From the NCBI RefSeq assembly GCF_904063065.1, contig NZ_CAJFCL010000002.1, forward strand, positions 1 to 64,000: DNA of 64,000 nt. The letters run 5' to 3'. Shown piece after piece: positions 1-8,139 of this stretch (its first letter is position 1; each line of letters starts with the position of its first letter). The notes under the pieces are model-generated. The model had not been told where the DNA came from. It saw only the letters and a program-made list of their open reading frames with translations, and searched no databases. A program made the translations under genes and the position numbers. This DNA is from Pseudomonas paraversuta. GTDB taxonomy: Bacteria; Pseudomonadota; Gammaproteobacteria; Pseudomonadales; Pseudomonadaceae.

Positions 1-63
1 GAGCACGAGGTCGGCAGCCTCGCGTTTGAATTCAGCGGAAAAGGTACGGCGTTGTTTGGTCAT
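1..63 (-). CDS. IS3-family transposase OrfA, N-terminal fragment (cut by window edge)
   Basis: Only the first 21 codons are in the window, reading leftwards from an ATG at 63-61. The peptide begins MTKQRRTFSAEFKREAADLV, which is the usual start of the OrfA (helix-turn-helix) protein of IS3-family insertion sequences. OrfA normally binds the element's terminal repeats and is made into OrfAB transposase by programmed frameshifting with OrfB. The rest of the gene lies left of base 1, so completeness cannot be judged. The start lies about 40 bp inside the terminal repeat at 99-122, normal spacing for these elements. Confidence 0.85.
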   Translation of the reverse strand, partial: MTKQRRTFSAEFKREAADLVL

Positions 64-122
64 CTGACACCTCGATCTGGCGAGTATTCTCGCCTAAAAG
101 GGTGTCCGGTTTCATTAGACCA
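1..122 (-). mobile_element. Right-hand end of an IS3-family insertion sequence
   Basis: The stretch contains the OrfA start (63) and a terminal inverted repeat at about 99-122, reading outward on the minus strand as GTGGTCTAATGAAACCGGAC followed by ACCC. This repeat is characteristic of one IS3 subgroup. The exact boundary is uncertain by about 6 bp (122-128), because IS3 elements start with TG and more than one TG is possible. The element interrupts the reading frame of the ureA fragment to its right. The other end and the target duplication are outside the window. Confidence 0.8.
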
Positions 123-127
123 CTACA

Positions 128-190
128 CAATGCCACGTCCGACAAGGTGTAAATCATCAGTTTGTCGATTTCTCTCGGGGTGAGCTGCAT
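128..190 (-). pseudogene. ureA: Urease gamma subunit, 5' fragment interrupted by the IS element
   Basis: An ATG at 190-188, preceded on the minus strand by a strong AGGAGG ribosome site, opens a frame that reads MQLTPREIDKLMIYTLSDVA. This matches, from memory, the conserved N-terminus of the urease gamma subunit of the Yersinia/Brucella type, which continues KRKARGLKLNYPEA. Here it runs into the insertion-sequence repeat after about 20-21 codons and continues CSGL. Urease gamma is about 100 aa, so four-fifths of the gene is missing at this point. Whether the rest (and ureBC) persists beyond the IS is not visible. The identification rests on 20 residues but they are highly diagnostic. Confidence 0.75.
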
Positions 191-661
191 AAGCCCTCCT
201 ATCTACAGTGCGGTAAAAAATTTAAGTTCTGGAGTGCCGGTCGGGCAGAGGTGCAGGCAAAAACGCTGCGCACGTTGAACGCTTGCGAAGGTGGGTAAAA
301 GGTGTGGCGGGGTGGCGAATGCGAGATTTGTTTTCATGGGGCTCAACCGTTCAAATCCTTGTCAGACGGGCGCGAACAGAGCCTAGACCATAATTTTCGA
401 CTGGCCAGAAGCTTGAGGAGGGGGGGCAGATATTGATAGAAGTCTGGTTGACTTCTTATAACTATTTAAAAAACAGAGGGTTACGAAGGTATTGGCGAGA
501 TTTCAAGTGCCTTTGGTACCCGATAACCCATTGTTTTGAGTGAAGAATTATTAATCTTTAGTGCGATATGTCATTTAAATGAGTCATGGGTTGCTGAAAA
601 ATAGCGGGCGGATCGCCTGTTAGCCTCCAGATAGACGATTGCGCACCCAGAGTGCCTGGCG
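191..661. other. Intergenic region without a recognisable gene
   Basis: This ~470-bp stretch is AT-richer than its surroundings and holds no convincing ORF. Its left part should contain the promoter of the interrupted ureA gene, which reads leftwards. At the right edge, complementary arms AAATAGCG (599-606) and CGCTATTT (660-667) could fold in the 3' end of the fusC-like transcript, but the 50-nt loop makes this a weak terminator candidate. Confidence 0.4.
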
Positions 662-1762
662 CTATTTATGGGCTTGAAGGGGATTTTTCAGCAACAGATG
701 CCGATGGCCTTTTTGGTAAAGCGCAGCATGCAGCTGGTCGTTGAGATCGGTCAGTTGCCGGAGCATTTGCAGACTCAGCCAGACAAAGGCATAAAACTGG
801 GTTTCGTTGACCTTGCCATCGATGCACTTGAGCACCAGCTCTTTCAAGTCGTTGGCTTTCTGGCGCAGTTCACCGCTGATCTGGTTATCCGAAACACCGT
901 TGCACAGCTTGTCCTGCAGCGACTCGAGGGCCTGCGGGATCAAGCGATTAAGGTCACGCAGGGCGGGCTCGCTCTCAATCAGCTTATGCCCTTCATGGGA
1001 CGCCCAGTAGGCATCAATCATCAGGCTCATGGTGGTGAACAAATTGCGGTGCAGGGTCTGCATGGAGTTGAAAACTTCGGGCTTCAAATTGCTTTCGTTG
1101 CTGGCCGCCGACACGTAATTGCGTAGCTTGACCACTGTGTCCAGCTCGTCTTTCAACTTGTCATCCAGATTGGGCCGTTCCAGCACCAGCGGGGAGAAGT
1201 ACGCTTCATACAACTCGCTGAGTTTGCCCAGGCTTTCGCTGAATTTGATTCGCATGTCGGTATACGCCCGTTGCGGATAAATACTGGTGAAGAGCATGGC
1301 CAGTACCGAACCTGCCAGTACATAAAGACTGCGGGTGATTGCCGACTCCATGTCGTTGGGCGGTGCGCAACTGACCACCGCCAGGGTGGCGCCGATCAAC
1401 AGGGCCATATAGGGGTGTTTACCCAGGGTCAGGTAACCGGCGATAAACATCGTGACCGCGCTCCACGCCAGCATCGCGGGAAACGAGTAGAGCTCCATGT
1501 ACAGCCCCGCCAGCCCGGACAGCGCACCAATGACGGTGCCGAAGGTGCGCTGTACGGCACGGGAAGACACATTGCCCCAGTAAGGTTGGGGCCCCATCAC
1601 GATCAGCATGGTGATCAGGGCGTAAGACGCGCCGTCGAGTTTGAAATAGCGGATGGCAACGAAGGTGGTCAGAAAGGCGAGGCTGATTCGCGCGGCATGA
1701 ATCCAGCGGCTGTATTTACAGAGCAGCCGCTCCAGTTTCGAAATTTTATTGCCTAGCTGCAT
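662..1762 (-). CDS. FUSC-family inner-membrane protein, YeeA-like
   Basis: This 366-aa protein resembles E. coli YeeA along its whole length and belongs to the FUSC (fusaric acid resistance-like/aromatic acid exporter) superfamily. The N-terminal half (about residues 20-165) has six hydrophobic segments, with conserved patches such as ITMLIVMGPQPYWGNV and YLTLGKHPYMALLIGATL; the C-terminal half is soluble and helical and presumably cytoplasmic. Family members are proposed to move aromatic or otherwise toxic compounds across the inner membrane, but the substrate here is unknown. The ATG at 1762 was chosen because the hydrophobic domain follows at the usual distance. A LysR gene is divergent from it, and a hairpin plus U-tract lies in its probable leader (1905-1937). 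Confidence 0.75.
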   Translation of the reverse strand: MQLGNKISKLERLLCKYSRWIHAARISLAFLTTFVAIRYFKLDGASYALITMLIVMGPQPYWGNVSSRAVQRTFGTVIGALSGLAGLYMELYSFPAMLAWSAVTMFIAGYLTLGKHPYMALLIGATLAVVSCAPPNDMESAITRSLYVLAGSVLAMLFTSIYPQRAYTDMRIKFSESLGKLSELYEAYFSPLVLERPNLDDKLKDELDTVVKLRNYVSAASNESNLKPEVFNSMQTLHRNLFTTMSLMIDAYWASHEGHKLIESEPALRDLNRLIPQALESLQDKLCNGVSDNQISGELRQKANDLKELVLKCIDGKVNETQFYAFVWLSLQMLRQLTDLNDQLHAALYQKGHRHLLLKNPLQAHK

Positions 1763-1904
1763 AAAGCCCCCAAACCCTGTAATGGAATGCGCACGGAGCG
1801 TAGTTCAGGAACAGTCAGGCCACCACCGGCAACGGGGTTGCCATGGCGCGATAAGAGGGGGGGATTCGGGGGAAGCGTTGTGGCGTGGTTCAAGAAATAA
1901 AAAA

Positions 1905-1937
1905 GGCCATTACCATCATGGGGATCCGGTAATGGCC
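1905..1937 (-). terminator. Intrinsic-terminator-like hairpin in the leader of the FUSC gene
   Basis: A perfect 10-bp inverted repeat, GGCCATTACC (1905-1914) and GGTAATGGCC (1928-1937), encloses a 13-nt loop. On the minus strand it is followed immediately by TTTTTT, so it would terminate leftward transcription. No minus-strand gene lies upstream of it before the LysR gene, so it sits in the leader of the FUSC gene (start 1762) or ends a short antisense transcript. A second hairpin, GTCAGGCC-tc-GGCCTGAC at about 1960-1977, lies just upstream of it. Confidence 0.6.
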
Positions 1938-2000
1938 AAAAATCTCAACCAAAGAGAGCGTCAGGCCTCGGCCTGACGGGAAACAATGTATCAATCTTTA

Positions 2001-2020
2001 ACTTAGTTAGCTACCTAACA
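2001..2020. promoter_or_regulatory. Candidate operator, GTTAG-N4-CTAAC-like dyad
   Basis: The intergenic region between the FUSC gene and the LysR gene contains the dyad TTAGTTAGCTACCTAA. The core TAGTTAGCTA recurs at 3081-3090, upstream of the efflux operon. A shared motif before all three units is what a LysR-type autoregulator and its targets would show. This is inference from two copies only. Confidence 0.4.
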
Positions 2021-2106
2021 AGTGGCGATACAGTTTTACCTGTCATGCAACAATGCAGAATTGCCCGTCTAGCGATCCGGCGCGTTAAACGCTACCCTTT
2101 GGCCCC

Positions 2107-3015
2107 ATGCAAATACCTGACTTGAATCCGCTGGTTGCCCTGAATGTCTTGCTCGAAGAGGGCTCGGTAGTGGGCGCCGCCCGGCGCATGAACCTGAGTG
2201 CTCCGGCCATGAGCCGCACCTTGACCCGCATTCGCGATGCCTTGAACGACCCGATTCTGGTGCGTTCGGGACGTGGCCTGGTGCCCACCCCCCGGGCGCT
2301 GGAATTGCGCGAGCAGGTGCGGGGCGTGGTGGAGTTGGCCCACGGTGTCTTCACCCAGAGCCAGGACAGTGATCTGCGCCTGCTGGAGCGCACCTTCAGC
2401 ATTCGCGCCAATGACGTGTTTTTCGGTGTGTACGGGGGTGCCTTGCGTCAGCAAATGGCCCTGGAGATGCCCAAGGCGTCGCTGCGGGTAGTACCTGAAG
2501 GCTTCACCGATGATGAAGCCTTGAGCGAAGGGCGCATTGACCTGGCCATCTGTGCCACCAACAAATTCAGTTCAGACATCAAGGTCCAGCGGCTGTTTAC
2601 CTGCCCCTTTGTGGGGCTGGCGCGGGAAGGTCATCCGATCTTCGATCAGCCCATCACCGCGCAACGCTTTATCGCCTTTGACCACATCAGCGTTTCGCGC
2701 CGGGGCCGGGCTCGCGGGCCGATTGATACGGTGCTGGCCGAGCAGGGGCTGGAGCGCCGGGTGTCCTTTACCACGCCCACTTTTTACTCGGCGATTTTTG
2801 CCCTGGCCGGCGCGGATTTGATCTTGCCGCTGATGCCCCAGGTCTTGCTCAAAACCCTGGCCCCAATGGGCTTGAAACTGCGTCCTTTTGAATTGCCGAT
2901 CCCCCTGCAACCGGTTGAAATCTTTCAAGCCTGGCACCCGCGTCTGGACAACGACCATGCCCACCGCTGGCTGCGCCGCACCCTCAAGACGTTCTGCGAT
3001 AACGCCGTGGCCTGA
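2107..3015 (+). CDS. LysR-type transcriptional regulator
   Basis: The 302-aa protein has the length and layout of LysR regulators. There is an N-terminal winged helix-turn-helix (about residues 1-65; GSVVGAARRMNLSAPAMSRT is the recognition-helix region), a linker helix, and a periplasmic-binding-protein-like effector domain (about 95-295). It is oriented towards the MFS/HlyD/OMF efflux operon that starts 190 bp downstream and is divergent from the FUSC gene, so it probably controls one or both in response to a small molecule. The ATG at 2107 gives a normal N-terminus, although no strong ribosome site precedes it. The effector is not predictable from sequence. Confidence 0.85.
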   Translation: MQIPDLNPLVALNVLLEEGSVVGAARRMNLSAPAMSRTLTRIRDALNDPILVRSGRGLVPTPRALELREQVRGVVELAHGVFTQSQDSDLRLLERTFSIRANDVFFGVYGGALRQQMALEMPKASLRVVPEGFTDDEALSEGRIDLAICATNKFSSDIKVQRLFTCPFVGLAREGHPIFDQPITAQRFIAFDHISVSRRGRARGPIDTVLAEQGLERRVSFTTPTFYSAIFALAGADLILPLMPQVLLKTLAPMGLKLRPFELPIPLQPVEIFQAWHPRLDNDHAHRWLRRTLKTFCDNAVA

Positions 3016-3080
3016 GAGATCCTCGCTTCAGGCACACGCTTGCTCTCGATCTGGCTGTGGATTGCGTCCGACGCACTCCA

Positions 3081-3090
3081 TAGTTAGCTA
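3081..3090. promoter_or_regulatory. Second copy of the TAGTTAGCTA motif, upstream of the efflux operon
   Basis: TAGTTAGCTA at 3081-3090 is identical to the core of the dyad at 2001-2020. It lies about 65 bp downstream of the LysR stop codon and about 125 bp before the MFS start, in an AT-rich stretch that probably holds the operon promoter. Confidence 0.35.
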
Positions 3091-3155
3091 TTTATCAATT
3101 TTTATAGCATTGCCTGCTGGTTAAACTTTTCGTCATCTAAAAGACGGAGTCAGCC

Positions 3156-3209
3156 ATGTATTGGCGTTTTAAACGTGGGCGTCATTTGGCGCCGGAGGGC
3201 GGGGCATGA
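3156..3209 (+). CDS. Possible 17-residue leader peptide overlapping the MFS start
   Basis: An ATG at 3156 follows GACGGAG with a 6-nt spacing and encodes MYWRFKRGRHLAPEGGA. Its TGA (3207-3209) overlaps the ATG of the MFS gene (3206) as ATGA. Such an overlap would couple translation of the pump to the short frame. The ribosome site and overlap favour real translation, but the product is too short to assign a function and it may be only a translational lead-in. A DUF1656-type small membrane protein, common beside such pumps, was considered but is not present. Confidence 0.35.
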   Translation: MYWRFKRGRHLAPEGGA

Positions 3210-4753
3210 CCTCGCTGACCGCCGGTTCCACGATTGCCGCGATGTCAGCCAAATCCCCCCCTGCCAATGCTGCTTTTGGCCTGCGGATTTTTACCGGGCT
3301 GGTAGGGGTATTGCTGGCGGTGCTGGTCTCGGGGTTCAACGAGAACGTGACCAAGGTGGCAATGCCCGATATCCGTGGCGCCATGGGCATTGGCTATGAC
3401 GAGGGCACCTGGTTGCTGGCGGTGTACAGCGCCACGTCGATCAGCGCCATGGCGTTTGCACCCTGGTGTGCTGCGACATTCTCCCTGCGCCGTTTCACCC
3501 TGTGTGCCATAGGTGCCTTTTTGCTGCTGGGCATCCTCTGTCCGTTTGCCCCTAACGTTGATGTACTGATGGTGCTGCGCACTTTGCAGGGGTTTGCCGG
3601 TGGCGCGTTGCCGCCCATGCTGATGTCGGTGGCGCTACGGTTTTTACCGCCGGGCATTCGCCTATACGGCTTGGGCAGCTATGCGCTGACCGCAACCTTC
3701 GGCCCCAGCTTCGGTACGCCACTGTCCGCATGGTGGGTGGAATATGCCGGCTGGCAATGGGCGTTCTGGCAGATTGTGCCGCTAAGCCTGCTGGCAATGG
3801 GCTGTGTGGCCTGGGGTCTGCCGCAGGACCCGCTGCGCCTTGAGCGCTTCAAACAGTTTGACTGGCGCGGCCTGCTCCTGGGGTTGCCGGGCCTGATCAT
3901 GCTGGTTCTGGCGCTGGAACTGGGCCAGCGCCTGAACTGGTTGGAGTCGCCGATGATCCGGTTTTTCATCTTCGGCGGCGGCACGCTGCTGGTGCTGTTC
4001 TTTATCAACGAATGGTTTCATCCACTGCCGTTCTTCAAGTTGCAATTGCTGAAAATCCGCAATCTGGCCCACGCCTTGCTGACCCTGGGCGGGGTGCTGT
4101 TTGTATTGCTGGCAGTGATCAAGATTCCCTCCAGCTATCTGGCCCAGATCCAGGGCTATCGCCCGCTGGAAACCGCTCCGGTGATGTTGCTGGTGGCGCT
4201 GCCGCAATTGCTTGCGCTGCCGCTGGTGGTTGCCCTGTGCAACCTGCGCCGGGTTGATTGCCGCTGGGTTCTGGCCATAGGTCTCGGGTTGTTGGCACTG
4301 GCCTGTGGCATCGGTTCACAAGTGACGGCGGCGTGGAGCCGGGAGAACTTCTACCCGTTGCAGGCGATTCAAATCATCGCCCAGCCGATGGCAGTGATTC
4401 CTTTGTTGATGTTGGCCACCGGTGGCCTGAACCCGGCCGACGGGCCGTTTGCCTCGGCCTGGTTCAATACCGTCAAAGGCTTTTCGGCAACGGCCGCGGG
4501 CAGCCTTCTTGGGGTGTTGACGCTCAACCGCGAGCACTTCCACTCGACGATGCTGATCGATCGCCTGGGTAACTCGCCGCTGGTGGCTGGCAGTACAGAT
4601 CTGGCACACCGGATACACCAGCAGGCGGTGGTCCTGACCTCTTCAGACCTCTATCTGTACATGGCCGGTCTGGCGCTGTTGTTAATTGTATTAATTCCTT
4701 TTGGCCCGACGCGGATCTATCCGCCGGGCACAGCTGTTGGAGCCGTGAAATGA
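3206..4753 (+). CDS. MFS multidrug efflux transporter, DHA2/EmrB-like
   Basis: The 515-aa protein is dominated by hydrophobic segments, about 14, as expected for the DHA2 family of proton-driven exporters. Family-type features are the N-terminal VTKVAMPDIRGAMGI region and GTWLLAVYSATSISAMAF in the second segment. The gene is joined by ATGA overlap to a HlyD-type adaptor, which is joined by ATGA overlap to an outer-membrane factor. Together they form an EmrAB-TolC-style tripartite pump spanning both membranes. The ATG at 3206 follows GGAGGGCGGGG; an internal ATG at 3242 is a less likely start. The substrate is unknown. Confidence 0.85.
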   Translation: MTSLTAGSTIAAMSAKSPPANAAFGLRIFTGLVGVLLAVLVSGFNENVTKVAMPDIRGAMGIGYDEGTWLLAVYSATSISAMAFAPWCAATFSLRRFTLCAIGAFLLLGILCPFAPNVDVLMVLRTLQGFAGGALPPMLMSVALRFLPPGIRLYGLGSYALTATFGPSFGTPLSAWWVEYAGWQWAFWQIVPLSLLAMGCVAWGLPQDPLRLERFKQFDWRGLLLGLPGLIMLVLALELGQRLNWLESPMIRFFIFGGGTLLVLFFINEWFHPLPFFKLQLLKIRNLAHALLTLGGVLFVLLAVIKIPSSYLAQIQGYRPLETAPVMLLVALPQLLALPLVVALCNLRRVDCRWVLAIGLGLLALACGIGSQVTAAWSRENFYPLQAIQIIAQPMAVIPLLMLATGGLNPADGPFASAWFNTVKGFSATAAGSLLGVLTLNREHFHSTMLIDRLGNSPLVAGSTDLAHRIHQQAVVLTSSDLYLYMAGLALLLIVLIPFGPTRIYPPGTAVGAVK

Positions 4754-5814
4754 CCACAACAATCGGGCGCAAGCCCTGGGTACTGGGCAGTGCGGGCCTG
4801 GTGGCGATAGTCGTGCTGTACGGGCTATGGCAACTTATCTTTGCTACCAGCACAGTACAAAGCACCAATGATGCCTTTGTCAGTGCCGACTACACCTTGA
4901 TCGCGCCAAAAGTCGCAGGCTTTATCGATGAGGTGCTGGTGCAAGACAACCAGCCGGTCAAGGCAGGTCAGTTGCTGGTACGCATTGATCCCCAGGACTA
5001 CCAGACCAATCTGCAAGCAACCCGGGCCAATGTGGCGACGGCCCAGGCACAACTGGCCAACGCGCTGGCCATGCTCGAGCGTCAGCGTTCGCTGATCGAG
5101 CAGGCCAGTGCCACGGTTGACGCTGATCTGGCCCAGGTTGAGTTTGCCCGGCATGAATTGCAGCGCTATGAACATCTGGCCGGGCAGGGCGCGGGCACGC
5201 TGCAAAACTCGCAGCAGGCAAAAAACCGCTCACAGATCGCCCGTGCCGAACTGGCTCAACACCGTGCTGCGCTGGAGGCTGCCCGCCAGCAAACCCGGGT
5301 GCTGGTGGCGCAAACCACTGCTGCCCGGGCTTCGGTACAGCATGCCGAAGCCTTGCAGGCCCGGGCCGAGCTGGACTTGTCCCACACCCGCCTGGTGGCG
5401 CCCTTCGATGGCGTAGTGGGCCGGCGCAGCGTGCGCCTGGGTGCCTATGTAAAACCGGGTGACTCAGTGCTGGCGGTGGTGCCATTGGCCCAGGCGTATG
5501 TGGTCGCCAACTTTCTGGAGCGCCAACTGACCCACGTCAGCCCGGGGCAACGGGTCACGATCAAGGTCGACAGCTTTCCCGGCGAAACCCTGCTCGGTGT
5601 CGTCGACAGTATTGCGCCGGCCACAGGGGTAACGTTTTCGGCCATTGCCCCGGACAACGCCACTGGCAACTTCACCAAGGTGGCGCAGCGCATTGCGGTG
5701 AAAGTCACTCTGGACCAGGGACAGTTGTCAGCCGGGCGGCTGCGTCTGGGAATGTCGGTGGATGCGTCCATCGACACCACAGCCACTGCCAATGAACAGG
5801 TCAGTGTGCGATGA
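4750..5814 (+). CDS. HlyD/EmrA-family periplasmic adaptor subunit
   Basis: The 354-aa protein has one N-terminal membrane anchor (about residues 13-33). It then has the first half of a biotinyl-lipoyl domain (STNDAFVSADYTLIAPKVAG), a long coiled-coil hairpin rich in Ala, Gln and Arg (about 85-200), the second lipoyl half (LVAPFDGVVGRRSVRLGAYV) and a beta-barrel domain. This is the plan of EmrA, which links an MFS pump to an outer-membrane channel. The start codon overlaps the MFS stop (ATGA at 4750-4753), and its own stop overlaps the next start at 5811, so the three genes are translationally coupled. Confidence 0.88.
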   Translation: MTTTIGRKPWVLGSAGLVAIVVLYGLWQLIFATSTVQSTNDAFVSADYTLIAPKVAGFIDEVLVQDNQPVKAGQLLVRIDPQDYQTNLQATRANVATAQAQLANALAMLERQRSLIEQASATVDADLAQVEFARHELQRYEHLAGQGAGTLQNSQQAKNRSQIARAELAQHRAALEAARQQTRVLVAQTTAARASVQHAEALQARAELDLSHTRLVAPFDGVVGRRSVRLGAYVKPGDSVLAVVPLAQAYVVANFLERQLTHVSPGQRVTIKVDSFPGETLLGVVDSIAPATGVTFSAIAPDNATGNFTKVAQRIAVKVTLDQGQLSAGRLRLGMSVDASIDTTATANEQVSVR

Positions 5815-7241
5815 AGCCTGGTTTTCTGGTCTGCGCTGTGGCCTGTTACAGCGCGCTGGCTTTGAGTGGTTGTGTACTGGGGCCGGATTTTCAGGCCCCC
5901 GTGCCGCAACTGGCTGAGCGTTGGGCTCCGGTGGCAAGTGAGCAGGGTCATAGCCGCACCGTCGAGTCTGCGGTAGACCCGCGCTGGTGGGACAGTTTTG
6001 GCGATGCGCAATTATCGGCCCTGGTGCAAGAAGCACAGCAGAGCAACTTCGATGTGCAGCTGGCTGCCAGCCGGCTTGAGCAGAGCCGGGCCATTCGCCG
6101 GCAAATCGCGGCTGACAGCCTGCCTGCGGTTGACGGGTCCCTGGCTTACAGCCGTAGCCGCAATAGTCAGCAGGGTTTGAACGACCCCTCGGGCCATAGT
6201 GGCAAACAGGCGTTCAACCTGTGGAATGGCGGGTTGGGGCTCAGTTGGGAAGCCGACTTGTGGGGCCGGGTCAAACGCTCTGTGGAAGCGGCCGATGCTT
6301 CTGTGCAGATGGCCGAAGAAGACCGCCATGGCGTGCAGTTACTGGTGATCGTGCAGACCGCACAGCACTATATCCAGTTGCGAGCCACCCAGCAGGCACT
6401 GGCAGTGGTGCAGCAGAACCTGCAGATTGCCCGGCGAAGCCTGGAGTTGACCCGTTTGCAGGTAAAAGAGGGGGTGGCCACCGACCTCGAAGTGTCCGAA
6501 GCGGCGGCCCAGGTGGCAGAAATCGAAGCGCGAACGGCGCCTTTGCAACAGCACAGCGCGCAGTTGATCAACGCCCTCAGCTTGCTGCTGGCCCGAGAGC
6601 CGCGGGCGATGGCACAGCAACTGAGCGAACCCCAGGCGGTTCCGGCCTTTGGGGCTGATGTACCGGTCGGTCTGCCCAGTGAACTGGCGCAGCGGCGTCC
6701 TGATATCCGCCGTGCCGAGGCCCGTCTGCATGGGGCTACAGCCTCGATCGGGATGGCCCGGGCGGATTTTTATCCGCGTATCACCTTGTCCGGCAGCCTC
6801 GGGTTTCAGGCGCTGCAACTGTCGGATCTGGGCAGTTGGGGTTCGCGCAGTTTTGCCTTTGGACCGAGCTTGAGCGTACCGCTGTTCGAGGGCGGACGTT
6901 TGCAAGGGGCGTTGCAATTGCAGGAAGGACGCCAGCAAGAAGCGGCCATTGCCTATCGCAAAACCGTGTTGCGGGCCTGGCACGAAGTGGACGACGCGAT
7001 GGTTGCCTATCAGGCCGGTCAGCGCCGGCGCGACAGCCTCACACAGGCGGTGGAGCATAGTCAGCATGCACTGGACAGTGTTCATCAACAGTACGCCCAG
7101 GGCACGGTGGATTTTCTGAACGTATTGACCGTACAAAATGCATTGCTGGCCAACCAGGCCGCGCTGGTCGAGAGCACGGCCCAGGTGTCGTTGTCATTGG
7201 TGGATGTATACGCCGCGCTGGGCGGAGGCTGGCAGGGATAG
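5811..7241 (+). CDS. Outer-membrane efflux lipoprotein, NodT/OprM family
   Basis: The 476-aa protein has a lipoprotein signal ending in the lipobox L-S-G-C with Cys21, followed by two repeated outer-membrane-efflux domains of about 190 aa each. Typical features are VDPRWWDSFGDAQLSALV, LAQRRPDIRRAEARL and the GTVDFLNVLTVQNALL repeat near the C-terminus. It should trimerise into the TolC-like channel of the pump encoded by the two preceding genes, whose frames it overlaps by 4 bp. The operon ends here; the next 800 bp is a REP array. Confidence 0.88.
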   Translation: MKPGFLVCAVACYSALALSGCVLGPDFQAPVPQLAERWAPVASEQGHSRTVESAVDPRWWDSFGDAQLSALVQEAQQSNFDVQLAASRLEQSRAIRRQIAADSLPAVDGSLAYSRSRNSQQGLNDPSGHSGKQAFNLWNGGLGLSWEADLWGRVKRSVEAADASVQMAEEDRHGVQLLVIVQTAQHYIQLRATQQALAVVQQNLQIARRSLELTRLQVKEGVATDLEVSEAAAQVAEIEARTAPLQQHSAQLINALSLLLAREPRAMAQQLSEPQAVPAFGADVPVGLPSELAQRRPDIRRAEARLHGATASIGMARADFYPRITLSGSLGFQALQLSDLGSWGSRSFAFGPSLSVPLFEGGRLQGALQLQEGRQQEAAIAYRKTVLRAWHEVDDAMVAYQAGQRRRDSLTQAVEHSQHALDSVHQQYAQGTVDFLNVLTVQNALLANQAALVESTAQVSLSLVDVYAALGGGWQG

Positions 7242-7259
7242 CATGCAGCCTGGGCAGCC

Positions 7260-8059
7260 ATCGCCGGCAAGCCGGCTCCCACGGGGCGTATTGGCCCATG
7301 GCTTGTGTGCACTTGTGGGAGCTGGCTTGCCAGCGATGCAGTCGCCCGGGTTTGTCTGAAGCATCGCCGGCAAGCCGGCTCCCACATGGGCATATTGGTG
7401 CATTGGCCCATGGTTTGTGTGCGCTTGTGGGAGCTGGCTTGCCAGCGATGCAGTCGCCCGGGTGTGTCTGATGCATCGCCGGCAAGCCGGCTCCCACATG
7501 GGCATATTGGCGCATTGGCCCATGGCTTGTGTGCAGTTGTGGGAGCTGGCTTGTCAGCGATGCAGGCGCTGCGGTGTGTCTGAAGCATCGCCGGCAAGCC
7601 GGCTCCCACATGGGCATATTGGTGCATTGGCCAAGGGCTTGTGTGCACTTGTGGGAGCTGGCTTGCCAGCGATGCAGGCGCCCGGGTTTGTCTGAAGCAT
7701 CGCCGGCAAGCCGGCTGCCACAGGGGCATATTGGTGCATTGGCGCAGGGCTTGTGTGCAGTTGTGGGAGCTGGCTTGCCAGCGATGCAGGCACCCGGGTT
7801 TGTCTGAAGCAGCACCGGCAAGCCGGCTCCCACATGGGCATATTGGTGCATTGGCCAAGGGCTTGTGTGCACTTGTGGGAGCTGGCTTGCCAGCGATGCA
7901 GGCACCCGGGTTTGTCTGAAGCAGCCCCGGCAAGCCGGCTCCCACATGGGCGTATTGGTGCATTGGCGCAGCGCTTGTGTGCAGTTGTGGGAGCTGGCTT
8001 GCCAGCGATGCAGGCACCCGGGTTTGTCTGAAGCAGCACCGGCAAGCCGGCTGCCACAG
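7260..8059. repeat. Tandem array of REP-pair (BIME-like) units, ~112 bp period
   Basis: Units begin at 7260, 7363, 7475, 7587, 7699, 7811 and 7923, with a terminal half-unit at 8035-8059. All periods are 112 bp except the first, which is 103 bp. Each unit holds GCCGGCAAGCCGGCTCCCAC and, 40 bp on, its inverted partner GTGGGAGCTGGCTTGCCAGC, so every unit is an inverted REP pair that can fold into a large hairpin. Copies differ at only a few positions. Open frames of 92 codons recur with the same period but are a by-product of the repeat. The array separates the efflux operon from the next transporter gene. Confidence 0.9.
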
Positions 8060-8139
8060 AACAGGGGCAGATTTGCTATGCTCGCGCCCTCGACTTCAAG
8101 CGCCAACATAGGCGCGTCCAGTTCACATTGAGCGTAATT

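Noticed and set aside
7260..8059. Possible CRISPR array (regular repeats)
   Set aside because: The 112-bp period has no unique spacers; the whole unit is repeated, each unit is an inverted REP pair, and no cas genes are present.
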